This document shows, piece after piece, positions 1-7,921 of a stretch of DNA of 64,000 nt. Source of the stretch: Pseudomonas koreensis (GTDB lineage: Bacteria > Pseudomonadota > Gammaproteobacteria > Pseudomonadales > Pseudomonadaceae); the NCBI RefSeq assembly GCF_012986595.1, contig NZ_JAAQYM010000005.1, positions 593,738 through 657,737 on the forward strand, written 5' to 3'. The number at the start of each line of letters is the position of its first letter. Position 1 is the stretch's first letter. The translations under genes were made by a program, and so were the position numbers. Under the pieces are notes generated by a model. The model made no database searches. It was not told the DNA's origin and was given only the letters and a program-made list of their open reading frames with translations.

Positions 1-1
1 C

Positions 2-649
2 GATGCCGGCCCGGTATTGGTCGATTTGCAGGCGGAAGCCGGATTGGCCGCATTGTGTCACCACGACCCGCACACCTGGCGCGGCCTGCTGCTGGTGTGT
101 GATGCCTCGGAACAGCGGCTGTTGAGTCATCTGCGGCGGATGCTGACGGTGTCCTTCGGCCTCAATCACCGGGCCTTGCTCGGCTATTACAACCGCCAGA
201 CCGCCAGTTATTTCTTCGATGCCTGCGATGCCGCCGAGTTGAGTCGCTGGCTGGGGCCGATCCGCCAGTTGCGCTGGTTCGGCGGCACCTGGGCGGACCG
301 GGCAATCGGCAGTCTGGGCTGGCAACAATTGCGCAATCCGCAGTGGCCGGTCGAACCCCTGGGGAACGAACAAAGCCTCACCCCTCGTCAGCGCGAGCGG
401 TTGCAGACGTGCCTGCTCGAGCAGCACATCTGGCGCTGGAGCCAATCGATGGGAACCGATTACTTGCAGATGGCCTCCCATGTCCAGCAGGGTCTGGCCC
501 TGGGTTTCAGCGAACGGCCGGTGCTGGATGACTGGTTGTGGCTACGCTTGCACTATCCCCGGGCGAAACTGCCAGACATTCAGGGCGCGCTGACTTCGCA
601 GGCGCGGCTCGAGCAGGTGCGGCGGCATTGGCAGAACGATCAATCTTGA
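2..649 (+). CDS. C-terminal part of a DUF4123 protein (type VI secretion effector adaptor)
   Basis: The reading frame is open from the left edge, so the N-terminus lies outside the window. The visible 215 or so residues show the DUF4123 pattern: a Trp/Leu-rich segment, then LLSHLRRMLTV followed by a FDACDAAEL-type stretch and a C-terminal helical region with many Arg and Trp. DUF4123 proteins (Tap/TEC family) are cytoplasmic adaptors that load a cognate effector onto a VgrG spike, and are usually encoded between vgrG and the effector. No effector follows here: the next gene is a hydrolase lipoprotein with its own Sec signal. The partner is therefore probably upstream. The family call rests on pattern recognition only. 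Confidence 0.68.
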   Translation, partial: DAGPVLVDLQAEAGLAALCHHDPHTWRGLLLVCDASEQRLLSHLRRMLTVSFGLNHRALLGYYNRQTASYFFDACDAAELSRWLGPIRQLRWFGGTWADRAIGSLGWQQLRNPQWPVEPLGNEQSLTPRQRERLQTCLLEQHIWRWSQSMGTDYLQMASHVQQGLALGFSERPVLDDWLWLRLHYPRAKLPDIQGALTSQARLEQVRRHWQNDQS

Positions 650-661
650 GGTGCAGTGCTC

Positions 662-1537
662 ATGGCAAATCCTTTGCGACGGCGGTTCGGCAGCATGCTT
701 GGCGGGTTTCTGCTGCTGGCGCTGACGGGCTGCTCGCCGGTCAAGTTGCTGAATGCGCTTACACCCGCCGACACGTTCCACGGCACCACCGGCATTGCCT
801 ATGGCACTGACCCACGGCAGAAACTCGATGTGTACGTGCCGCGCCAGCCGCTGGAGGGCGCGCCGGTGGTGGTGTTTTTCTACGGTGGCAGCTGGAACAG
901 CGGCGATCGTGGCGATTACACCTTTGTCGGTGAGGCACTGGCGTCGCGGGGAATCGTTGCGGTGCTGGCGGACTATCGGCTGTACCCGCAAGTGCGTTAT
1001 CCGCTGTTCCTCGAGGATTCGGCGCAGGCGGTGGCCTGGACCCGGGCACACATCCGCGAGTTCTCCGGCAACCCGCAGCGTCTGTACCTGATGGGCCACA
1101 GCTCCGGCGCCTATAACGCGGCGATGCTGGCACTCGACCCTGGCCTGCTCGGTGCGGTGGGCATGTCGCCCAAGGACCTCAGCGGCTGGATCGGCCTGGC
1201 CGGGCCTTATGATTTTCTGCCGATCAAGAACGCCGACGTGCGTCCGGTGTTTTTCTGGCCGGACTCACCGCCGCAATCGCAGCCGATCAACCATGTCAGG
1301 CAGGGCGAACCCCCGGCGCTGCTGATCGCCGCGACCCGGGACAGTCTGGTCAATCCGACCCGCAACACCGAGGGCTTGGCGCGCAAGCTGCGCGAGGCCG
1401 GCGTGCCGGTTCAGGACCTGTACTACTCGCGCCCCAATCATGTGACGCTGGTGGCGGCTTTGTCGCGACCCCTTCGGCGTCTGGCGCCGGTGCTCGATCA
1501 GGTGGTTTCATTCGTCAAGCACACGCCGGCTCAGTGA
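662..1537 (+). CDS. Alpha/beta hydrolase (esterase-like) lipoprotein
   Basis: A 291-residue protein of the carboxylesterase/BD-FAE-like alpha/beta hydrolase fold. The N-terminus has a lipoprotein signal ending in LTGC, with Cys24 as the lipid anchor, so it is probably membrane-attached and faces the periplasm. The oxyanion-hole segment VVVFFYGGSWNSGD and the nucleophile elbow GHSSG are clear. A late His in SRPNHVTL fits the third triad residue. The ATG at 662 is chosen over a GTG at 656 because GAGG at 648-651 is better spaced from it. The stop overlaps the 3' end of the convergent MATE gene by 7 bp. Substrate cannot be told from sequence; small esters are typical for the family. It starts just after the DUF4123 gene but has an export signal, so a role as type VI effector is not supported. 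Confidence 0.85.
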   Translation: MANPLRRRFGSMLGGFLLLALTGCSPVKLLNALTPADTFHGTTGIAYGTDPRQKLDVYVPRQPLEGAPVVVFFYGGSWNSGDRGDYTFVGEALASRGIVAVLADYRLYPQVRYPLFLEDSAQAVAWTRAHIREFSGNPQRLYLMGHSSGAYNAAMLALDPGLLGAVGMSPKDLSGWIGLAGPYDFLPIKNADVRPVFFWPDSPPQSQPINHVRQGEPPALLIAATRDSLVNPTRNTEGLARKLREAGVPVQDLYYSRPNHVTLVAALSRPLRRLAPVLDQVVSFVKHTPAQ

Positions 1538-2880
1538 ACCCGACCGCTGAACCAGCCATCGTTACGCCGCAGCCACAGGGCGATGCCGCCCAGCGTCAGG
1601 CTGCGCAGGACCATGAACAACAGGAAAGATATCCACAGCCCGTGATTGCCCAGCCCCTGCAACGCCCAGGCGAACGGCAACAGCAGGGCGACGGTCAGCA
1701 GCATGCCGTTGCGCATTTCCCGGGCACGGGTGGCGCCAATGAACAGGCCATCGAGCAAATAACTCCAGACCGCAATCAACGGCAACACGGCCAGATACGG
1801 CAGATAGATGAACGCGGTGTCGCGCACGCTCTGGATGTCGGTCTGCATTTCGATGAACAGATGTCCGGCCAGCAGAAACAGCGCGGCGAAGCCGAGGCTG
1901 GCCAGCAGCGACCAGCCCCCGGCCACCACCAATGAACGCCGCAAGGCGAGCCGGTCGCGGGCGCCGATGGCGTGCCCGCACAAGGCTTCGACCGCATGCG
2001 CCAGACCGTCCAGGGCGTGTGCGGTCAGCAGCAGGCCGTTGAGCAGCAGGGCGTTGGCCGCCACCGTGGCATCGCCGAGCCGCGCGCCCTGCACGGTGAT
2101 CAGGAAAAACACCGATTGCAACGCCAGGCTGCGGATGAAGATGTCGCGGTTGACCGCCAGCAGCGGGCGCCAGCTCTGCCACAGCTTCAAGGCCGCCCAG
2201 GCGATGTGCCCGGGATAGGCGCGCAATGCGCCACGGGTCAGCCACAGGCCGAGCAGGGCGCCGCTCCATTCGGCGATCACCGAGGCCCGCGCCGAACCGA
2301 CCACGCCCCATTCCAGGCCCATGACGAACCACAGGTTGAGGGCGATGTTGATCAGGTTGGTGCTCAGCAGAATCGCCAGCGGCGCCCGGGCGTTCTGGGT
2401 GCCGAGAAACCAGCCGACCAGGGCGTAACTGGCCAGCGCTGCCGGCAGCCCGAATAACCGGGTGTGGAAAAAGTCGCGGGTCAGTTGATCGAGTTCCGCC
2501 GACGGCTGCATGAAATGCAGAGCGATACCGCTCAACGGTACGCCCACGGCGCCGAGCACGATCGCCAGCCCCAGCGCCAAGAGCAAGCCCTGCAACAGAA
2601 TCTGCCGCAACGCCGCACCATCGCTGCGCCCGGCCGCCTGCGCGGCAAACCCGGTGGTGCCCATGCGCAGAAAACCCATGGCCCAGGCGAGAAAGGTGTA
2701 GAGGCTGGCGCCGACGGCCACGGCGCCCAACTGATGGGCGTGGGGCAGGTGGCCGATGACGGTGCTGTCGACCAGCGCCACCAGCGGCACGGAAATATTG
2801 GAAAGGATCATCGGCGCGGCGAGCGCCCAGACCTTGCGGTGAGTCGGGCGGTCGCGCCAGTCGGCAATCAGGTTGGACAT
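1531..2880 (-). CDS. dinF: MATE family efflux transporter, DinF-like
   Basis: A 449-residue integral membrane protein with about twelve hydrophobic segments, the usual MATE length. The N-terminal run VWALAAPMILSNISVPLV, followed by VDSTVIGHL, is typical of the DinF branch. MATE proteins export cationic or bulky compounds in exchange for H+ or Na+. DinF-type members are linked to protection against oxidative stress and bile salts in other bacteria, but nothing here fixes a substrate. The gene stands alone: it is convergent with the hydrolase gene and followed upstream by a REP pair. The start ATG is at 2880 with GGAG/GGGAG-like sequence before it on the minus strand. Confidence 0.9.
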   Translation of the reverse strand: MSNLIADWRDRPTHRKVWALAAPMILSNISVPLVALVDSTVIGHLPHAHQLGAVAVGASLYTFLAWAMGFLRMGTTGFAAQAAGRSDGAALRQILLQGLLLALGLAIVLGAVGVPLSGIALHFMQPSAELDQLTRDFFHTRLFGLPAALASYALVGWFLGTQNARAPLAILLSTNLINIALNLWFVMGLEWGVVGSARASVIAEWSGALLGLWLTRGALRAYPGHIAWAALKLWQSWRPLLAVNRDIFIRSLALQSVFFLITVQGARLGDATVAANALLLNGLLLTAHALDGLAHAVEALCGHAIGARDRLALRRSLVVAGGWSLLASLGFAALFLLAGHLFIEMQTDIQSVRDTAFIYLPYLAVLPLIAVWSYLLDGLFIGATRAREMRNGMLLTVALLLPFAWALQGLGNHGLWISFLLFMVLRSLTLGGIALWLRRNDGWFSGRVH

Positions 2881-2940
2881 GCGGGCTCCTTGGGGGAGCG
2901 GGGATTGTAGCGATTCATCGGGTTCGCAGTGCGTTCCATT

Positions 2941-3027
2941 GTGGGAGCGAGCCTGCTCGCGAAAGCGTCAGGTCTGTCAAAGCAGTGCTGAATGACACAC
3001 CGGCTTCGCGAGCAGGCTCGCTCCCAC
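2941..3027. repeat. REP doublet (REPIN), family A
   Basis: Two inverted copies of a GTGGGAGCGAGCCTGCTCGCGA-type palindrome flank a 40-bp spacer. It lies between the MATE gene and the small membrane protein gene, both on the minus strand. This is the most common REP class in P. fluorescens-group genomes. Confidence 0.9.
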
Positions 3028-3041
3028 AGGGGGCGGTGGTG

Positions 3042-3335
3042 TTAATGAATAATCCAGCTCAGCAACCACAACCCCAGCAGCAGCCAGATGATGCCGGCAA
3101 TGATCGACGCATTCATGAACGCGCGGATCGCCGACCACAACAGCATCAAGCCAACGATCAACGCGAGGATGCTGATGATCGAGGTGTCCATGCCAAGCGT
3201 CTTGGCCAGGCCATCGACAAAGTTGCCGCCGGCATTGCTCAGAATGTTGAACAGGCCGCTGAGCCCATCGACGATGAAACGGATGATCGAACCAAGTGCC
3301 TGGCCGAGCCATTCGAAAAAGCTTTCTACCTGCAT
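3042..3335 (-). CDS. Small membrane protein, function unknown
   Basis: A 97-residue protein. An amphipathic N-terminal half (MQVESFFEWLGQALG, then IRFIVDGLSGLFNIL) is followed by two strongly hydrophobic segments, roughly residues 53-72 and 76-96, ending at LLSWIIH. The ATG at 3335 is preferred over an in-frame codon 63 bp upstream because AGGAT lies six bases before it and the extra residues look non-coding. It is a conserved-looking single-gene unit between a REP pair and the MazG-like gene (divergent). I do not recognise a named family, and its size and layout give no functional hint beyond the inner membrane. Confidence 0.75.
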   Translation of the reverse strand: MQVESFFEWLGQALGSIIRFIVDGLSGLFNILSNAGGNFVDGLAKTLGMDTSIISILALIVGLMLLWSAIRAFMNASIIAGIIWLLLGLWLLSWIIH

Positions 3336-3475
3336 GTGTGCATCCTGATGAAAGGGCTGAGCCTTGGGCCACAGCGAAGGTGGCCGAGTTCCCTGCAAGC
3401 ATAGAGGTTTTGCGCCGGTTAGGCCTTGCCTTCAGCCTGTATCCCCCCGAAGCTATACGCCTTCAGGAGAGCCCG

Positions 3476-3778
3476 ATGAACCTTGTTGAACTGACTGAAC
3501 GCCTGCACGCCATTCGCGACCGCAATGACTGGCGGCAATTTCATAGCCCGAAAAACCTGGCCATGGCCGCCAGTGTCGAGATGTCCGAACTGGTGGAGAT
3601 TTTCCAGTGGCTGACCGAAGACCAGTCGCGCCAGTTGCCGGCGGACAAGCTGGCGCATGCCGGGCAGGAAGTCGGCGACATCGTGTTGTACCTGTTGCTG
3701 CTGTGCAGCGAGCTGGGGCTGGACATGAATGAAGTGGTGCGCAGCAAGCTCGCCGACAGCGAACGGCGGTTCAGCTGA
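3476..3778 (+). CDS. MazG-like nucleotide pyrophosphohydrolase
   Basis: A 100-residue single-domain member of the all-alpha NTP pyrophosphatase (MazG/RS21-C6) superfamily. The metal-binding pattern is visible: SVEMSELVEIFQW supplies the ExxE helix and QEVGDIVLYLL supplies the ExxxD helix. Such enzymes hydrolyse dNTPs or modified nucleotides to the monophosphate and act as house-cleaning enzymes in the cytosol. AGGAG at 3464-3468 is well placed for the ATG at 3476. The stop codon overlaps the ATG of the cmoM gene (ATGA-type junction at 3776-3780), so the two are translationally coupled. Whether the substrate relates to tRNA modification is unknown. Confidence 0.9.
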   Translation: MNLVELTERLHAIRDRNDWRQFHSPKNLAMAASVEMSELVEIFQWLTEDQSRQLPADKLAHAGQEVGDIVLYLLLLCSELGLDMNEVVRSKLADSERRFS

Positions 3779-4527
3779 TGAGCGACCGGCATTTCGATCA
3801 GTTGGCGACCCGCTTCGCCGAAAAAATCTACGGCGGCGCCAAAGGCGCGATTCGCCTTGCGGTGTTGCAGGCTGACCTCGCCGAAGCGCTGCCGGATCGT
3901 CCGTTGCGCGTGCTGGACATCGGTGGCGGCCTCGGCCACATGTCGCTGTGGCTGGCCGAACGTGGCCATGAGATAACCTTTACCGAGCCGGCCGAGCCGA
4001 TGCTCGAAGGTGCGCGTCAGCGCTTTGCTGAAGCCGGGCAGAGCGCAACGTTCATTCAGGCACCGTGGCAGGACCTGCTCGGCCAGCTCACTGAACCCTA
4101 CGATCTGGTGATCTGCCACGCGGTGCTGGAATGGCTGGCCGAACCCCATGCGATTCTGCCGGTGCTGCATCAACTGACCAGGCCCGGTGGTTGGCTGTCG
4201 CTGGCCTTCTACAACCGCGATGCGCTGATCTACCGCAACCTGCTCAAGGGCCATTTCAAGAAAATGCGCAAGAACGTCATGGCCGGCGAAAAGCAGAGCC
4301 TGACCCCGCAGCAGCCACTCGATCCGCGGGAACTGGCGACGCAACTCGATGGCTTGTGGCAGGTCGAAAGCCAGAGCGGGGTTCGGGTTTTCCACGACTA
4401 CATGCCGGTGGAATTCCAGGCTCGCGTCGAGCTGGCGGATTTGCTGGAGATGGAGCTCGCTCACCGTCGCCACCCAAGCTTCGCCGGGCTTGGGCGTTAC
4501 TTGCACTGGATCTGCCGGCCGATCTGA
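3778..4527 (+). CDS. cmoM: tRNA 5-carboxymethoxyuridine methyltransferase CmoM
   Basis: A 249-residue class I SAM-dependent methyltransferase. Motif I is VLDIGGGLGHMSLWLAERG, followed by the acidic loop TEPAEPML and motif IV DLVICHAVLEWL. The N-terminus FDQLATRFAEKIYGGAKGAIRL and the FHDYMP segment are characteristic of CmoM (formerly SmtA/YcbJ-type). It methylates cmo5U34 to mcmo5U in the wobble position of certain tRNAs. The start overlaps the MazG-like stop. Twelve bases separate its stop from the next lipoprotein gene, so a three-gene unit is possible. Expected length for the family is about 250-260 residues. Confidence 0.92.
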   Translation: MSDRHFDQLATRFAEKIYGGAKGAIRLAVLQADLAEALPDRPLRVLDIGGGLGHMSLWLAERGHEITFTEPAEPMLEGARQRFAEAGQSATFIQAPWQDLLGQLTEPYDLVICHAVLEWLAEPHAILPVLHQLTRPGGWLSLAFYNRDALIYRNLLKGHFKKMRKNVMAGEKQSLTPQQPLDPRELATQLDGLWQVESQSGVRVFHDYMPVEFQARVELADLLEMELAHRRHPSFAGLGRYLHWICRPI

Positions 4528-4539
4528 TCGGAGCACGAG

Positions 4540-5148
4540 ATGAAAGCACAATCGGGGTTATTGCTGATCTGTCTGGGGTTGGCCGCCTGTCAGGGCAGCA
4601 ATCCGTATGTGGCGCAATCGCTTCCCTTGCCACCGGCACCGCCGCAAGCGGCGAACACCTTTGATCGCAGTGCCTATCCGGCGCCACCGCGCGATTACGG
4701 GCGCTACCGCAGTTGGGCGTGGCTCAACGGGCAACTGCCGCCGGGCACCGCCTGGGCGGATTCGGCGCAAGTGGCCGAGGCGGTCAGCAATGCCCTCGAT
4801 CAGCGGGGCTTGCGCCCGTTGCACGACAATCGCCCGGCCGACCTGTTAGTCAGTGCCAATCTGCGTCTGGAAACCCGTTTGCGTCAGGTGCAGGACGATT
4901 ACGGCTACGGCGGATACAGCGGCTATGACCGATACGGTCGCGGGTACGGCATGTACAACAGCGTGCCGATCGTACGCACCTATCAGGAGCAGGTTGTGGT
5001 GGTGCAGGTCAATCTGTTCGACGCTGGCACCGGTCAACCGGTGTGGAGCGCCAGCGCCGAAACGGCCAACCAGGGTAGCCAACTCGTGCGCACCGACGCT
5101 ATTCGCGAGGCTCTGGAAAAAGCCATGTCGGCCTATCCTCCGAGCTAA
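4540..5148 (+). CDS. DUF4136 lipoprotein (first of two)
   Basis: A 202-residue predicted lipoprotein. The signal MKAQSGLLLICLGLAAC has a lipobox at Cys17. DUF4136 hallmarks follow: a YRSWAWL motif, a QRGLRPL segment after a helix, and the final strand pattern VWSASAETA. A Pro-rich linker (residues 28-55) and a Tyr/Gly-rich loop GYGGYSGYDRYGRGYG around residue 125 are distinctive. The function of DUF4136 is not established; members are envelope-located. The next gene encodes a paralogue, so the pair probably arose by tandem duplication. Confidence 0.88.
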   Translation: MKAQSGLLLICLGLAACQGSNPYVAQSLPLPPAPPQAANTFDRSAYPAPPRDYGRYRSWAWLNGQLPPGTAWADSAQVAEAVSNALDQRGLRPLHDNRPADLLVSANLRLETRLRQVQDDYGYGGYSGYDRYGRGYGMYNSVPIVRTYQEQVVVVQVNLFDAGTGQPVWSASAETANQGSQLVRTDAIREALEKAMSAYPPS

Positions 5149-5199
5149 TCTGTATGTGAGAGCGCACCGCAGGCTCAGGCTTTCAACCGGAGAACCACC

Positions 5200-5757
5200 A
5201 TGTTCCGTCGTCTCGCTTTACTGGCCATGGCCGCGCTGCTCAGCGCCTGTGCCGGCAACCAGGTCAACCATGACTTCGATGCCAGCCGCGACTTTGCCGC
5301 CTATCGCAGCTGGAGCTGGAAGGAACCCGCCCTGCAATACCGCCCGGATGATCCCCGGATCAAAAGCGACCTGACCGAACAGCGCATCCGCCAGGCCGTC
5401 ACCGATCAGCTGGATCAGCGCGGCTTGCGTCCGGCCGCTGCCGGCACCAAGGCTGACTTGAGTGTGCAGACGTATCTGATCGTCGAGGATCGTCAGCAGC
5501 AAGTCACCACCAACTATGGCGGCGGTTGGGGCGGCCCGTGGAACGGTTACTGGGGCGCGCCGATGTACAACGAAACCCGCAACATCACCTACAAAGTGGC
5601 GACCATTCAGATCGACCTGCTCGACGGCAAGGACGGCAAACTGGTGTGGCGCGGCAGCGATGAGCAAATGCTCAGCAGCACCCCCAATCCACAGGATCGC
5701 AGCAACGCGATTCGCGAAACGGTCGGCCGGATTCTGGCCAACTATCCACCGCGCTAA
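5200..5757 (+). CDS. DUF4136 lipoprotein (second of two)
   Basis: A 185-residue predicted lipoprotein with signal MFRRLALLAMAALLSAC (lipobox at Cys17), followed by the DUF4136 core: DFAAYRSWSWKEPAL, QRGLRPAAAG, TKADLSVQTYLIVEDR, and the final LVWRGSDEQ. It shares layout with the preceding gene, including a Gly/Trp/Tyr-rich loop GGGWGGPWNGYWG near residue 110 in the same position as the Tyr/Gly loop of its paralogue. GGAG at 5188-5192 lies ahead of the ATG. A strong intrinsic terminator follows at 5771-5800, closing the mazG-like to DUF4136 gene run. Function unknown. Confidence 0.88.
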   Translation: MFRRLALLAMAALLSACAGNQVNHDFDASRDFAAYRSWSWKEPALQYRPDDPRIKSDLTEQRIRQAVTDQLDQRGLRPAAAGTKADLSVQTYLIVEDRQQQVTTNYGGGWGGPWNGYWGAPMYNETRNITYKVATIQIDLLDGKDGKLVWRGSDEQMLSSTPNPQDRSNAIRETVGRILANYPPR

Positions 5758-5770
5758 ACCGGTGGACAAA

Positions 5771-5800
5771 ACGGGAGCCCAAGCAGCTCCCGTTTTTTTT
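5771..5800 (+). terminator. Intrinsic terminator after the DUF4136 genes
   Basis: Perfect 8-bp stem ACGGGAGC / GCTCCCGT (5771-5778 with 5786-5793), 7-nt loop, and a run of eight T from 5793. Confidence 0.92.
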
Positions 5801-5846
5801 GCCCCGCCACAAAGCCCACAGGGTTTTGTGCTGCATCAAATGGCGC

Positions 5847-5875
5847 GTTGCCACTAGCGCCGTCTACACTCAAAT
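5847..5875 (+). promoter_or_regulatory. Upstream motif of tadG shared with the pprB-like gene
   Basis: TGCCACTAG is followed after three bases by CGTCTACACTCAAAT, 50-60 bp before the tadG start. The gene at 11774 has TGCCACTAG and CGTCTACTTTCAAAT in its upstream region. The pairing CGTCTACNNTCAAAT suggests a common promoter or operator, possibly the PprB target. This is inference from two sites only. Confidence 0.4.
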
Positions 5876-5923
5876 CCACCATCGGAGGTAGCGCTCGGCA
5901 ACGCGCCGGCAAAGGAGTGCGCC

Positions 5924-7921
5924 ATGTCGCCTCGTTCGCAATTCAACGGCCCGGCCCGGCAACACGGGGCGATCGGGTTGATGGCGGCTGCCACCCTCAG
6001 TCTGGCGCTGGTGTTGATGCTGTTGGTGGTCGACACCGGTCGGTTGTACATGGAGCAGCGCAAGTTGCAGCGGGTGGTGGACAGTGCGGCGCTGGAAGCC
6101 GTCAGCCGCGGCGGCAACTGTCTGTCAGGCCTCAGCGCTGCCACTTATGCCGGGCAAAGCGCGGTGCGCAATGGCTACATCGTCGATGGCAACAATACGC
6201 TGACCACCACGTGCGGCAGCGTGCAGACCGCGGCCAGCGGACTGCGCGCGTTCACTGCGGATGCGACCCAGTCGACGGCGGTCAAGGTCGCGGCCAGTCG
6301 TACGGTGACCACCAGTTTTGCCGGTGGCGTACAAGCGTTGTTCACGGGTTCAGCGGTCAGCCTCAACACCACGCTCAATGCCTCGGCCGTCGCCGCGCAA
6401 CCGACCCCGACGGTCGCGCAACTGAACATCCGCAGCACCCTGGCGAGCATCAATACCGCGCAGTCGAACATTCTCAATCCGTTGTTTTCCGGGCTGCTCG
6501 GCGGCAACGTCAACCTCACCGCCCTGGGCTGGGATGGCTTGCTCAATACCGACATCAACCTGCTCAGCTACCTCAACCAACTGGCAATCAACCTCAACGT
6601 CGCCGCGGGCAACTACACGCAACTGCTCAACACTCAGGCCACGGTCACCCAACTGATTCAGGCGGCCGCCACGGTGGTGCAACTCAATGGCGCGACGGCC
6701 ACGGTGATCACCGCGCTGGGGCAACTGCAGGTGGCGGCGATCAACGCCGCACCGGTCAAGCTCGGCGACATCCTGCAGTTGCAAACCGGCACCACGGCGG
6801 CCGGGCTGGACGCCAATCTGCAACTGCTGCAATTGATTCAGGGCGTGGTGCAACTGGCCAACAGCAAAAGCGCGGTGGCCGCGACCCTGCCGATCAGTGT
6901 GCTGGGGCTGGCGAACGTTACGGTGCGGGTCAAGGTGATCGAGCCACCGCAATTCTCGGCGATTGGCGACCCGGCGCGGGCCAAGGCCAATCCATTAGGG
7001 CCGGACCGGATTTATGTGCGCACGGCGCAGATTCGCACGATGCTCTCGGTGAACCTGCCGGTGTTGAGCGGGGTGACCGGGCTGGTCAACGCGGTGTTGG
7101 GGCTGGTCGGCACATTGACCCCGACCCTCAATGCGCTGCTGAGTCTGAATCTGGTAGACACGCTGAACTCACTGGGCTGCCTGCTGGGCGCCGGTTGCGA
7201 GCAACTCGATCCGAAACTGCTGCCGAGCCCGCAAATCGATATCGCGCTGGATGCCGGCGGCGCGAAAAGTTATGTCACTGACTACAGTTGCCCGACCGGC
7301 AATACCGGCACCAAAAGTCTGACGGCCCACACCATCACGTCGATTGCGGACCTCAAACTTGGCAAGATTGATCCGACCAACGCTTTTTCATCGGCGGCCG
7401 AGCCGACGGTCGCGCCCTTGCCGCTGGTGGATCTGGGCATCGTGACCTGCCACAAGATCCTCGGCCTCGGCACCTGCGATGCCGCGACCCATGTTCAATA
7501 CGGCGCGGGCGGCATCGCGATCAAACTCGATACTTCCGTCGCGCAGAATTCGCAGGATCTGGTGTTCTCCAGTGGCACGCCGTTCGCAACTCCGCCGAAC
7601 CTCAAACTGCCCTCCAGCGTGCAATCGGCGATCCCCAGCAACAATATCGTCGCCAGCCTGAGTAACACCTTGGCGGGTATCAACCTGATCGTCTACCAAC
7701 CGCTCGGCAGCAACCCCCTCGGCGCCATCGTCACCGGGGTGGCGTCGTTGATCAGTGATGTCACCAGCCGTTTGTTGCCCGTGGTGACCGGTGTCGTCAG
7801 CCCATTGCTCGACCCCTTGCTCAACAACCTGCTCAAAAGCCTGGGCATCAACCTGATGGACGTCGATGTCGGCGCCAACATGACCTGCGGCCAGACCGGC
7901 AAGGCCTATCTGGTGATCTAG
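5924..7921 (+). CDS. tadG: Tad pilus assembly protein TadG
   Basis: A 665-residue protein with the TadG/TadE-like N-terminus. The motif QHGAIGLMAAATLSLALVLMLLVVDTGRLYMEQRKLQRVVDSAALEA contains one transmembrane helix (about residues 18-40) followed by the conserved R-LQ-VVDSAALEA helix. The rest is periplasmic, rich in Asn, Leu, Thr and Val with many short repeats such as LTALGWDG and NLLSYLNQLAINL. AAGGAG lies six bases before the ATG. It is separated from the other tad genes by the sensor kinase, TadE-like, fppA and pprB-like genes, the same modular arrangement as the P. aeruginosa locus. The last codon shares a CTAG tetranucleotide with the stop of the convergent kinase gene. TadG is thought to act in pilus anchoring or assembly. 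Confidence 0.88.
   Translation: MSPRSQFNGPARQHGAIGLMAAATLSLALVLMLLVVDTGRLYMEQRKLQRVVDSAALEAVSRGGNCLSGLSAATYAGQSAVRNGYIVDGNNTLTTTCGSVQTAASGLRAFTADATQSTAVKVAASRTVTTSFAGGVQALFTGSAVSLNTTLNASAVAAQPTPTVAQLNIRSTLASINTAQSNILNPLFSGLLGGNVNLTALGWDGLLNTDINLLSYLNQLAINLNVAAGNYTQLLNTQATVTQLIQAAATVVQLNGATATVITALGQLQVAAINAAPVKLGDILQLQTGTTAAGLDANLQLLQLIQGVVQLANSKSAVAATLPISVLGLANVTVRVKVIEPPQFSAIGDPARAKANPLGPDRIYVRTAQIRTMLSVNLPVLSGVTGLVNAVLGLVGTLTPTLNALLSLNLVDTLNSLGCLLGAGCEQLDPKLLPSPQIDIALDAGGAKSYVTDYSCPTGNTGTKSLTAHTITSIADLKLGKIDPTNAFSSAAEPTVAPLPLVDLGIVTCHKILGLGTCDAATHVQYGAGGIAIKLDTSVAQNSQDLVFSSGTPFATPPNLKLPSSVQSAIPSNNIVASLSNTLAGINLIVYQPLGSNPLGAIVTGVASLISDVTSRLLPVVTGVVSPLLDPLLNNLLKSLGINLMDVDVGANMTCGQTGKAYLVI

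Noticed and set aside
2..649. A type VI secretion effector cluster at the left end
   Set aside because: Only a DUF4123 tail is visible; the next gene is an exported lipoprotein with its own signal, so no effector or VgrG can be claimed.
5848..7281. Plus-strand open frame overlapping tadG in another phase
   Set aside because: Arg/Gly/Gln-rich translation typical of a shifted GC-rich frame; tadG has the family motif and a ribosome site.
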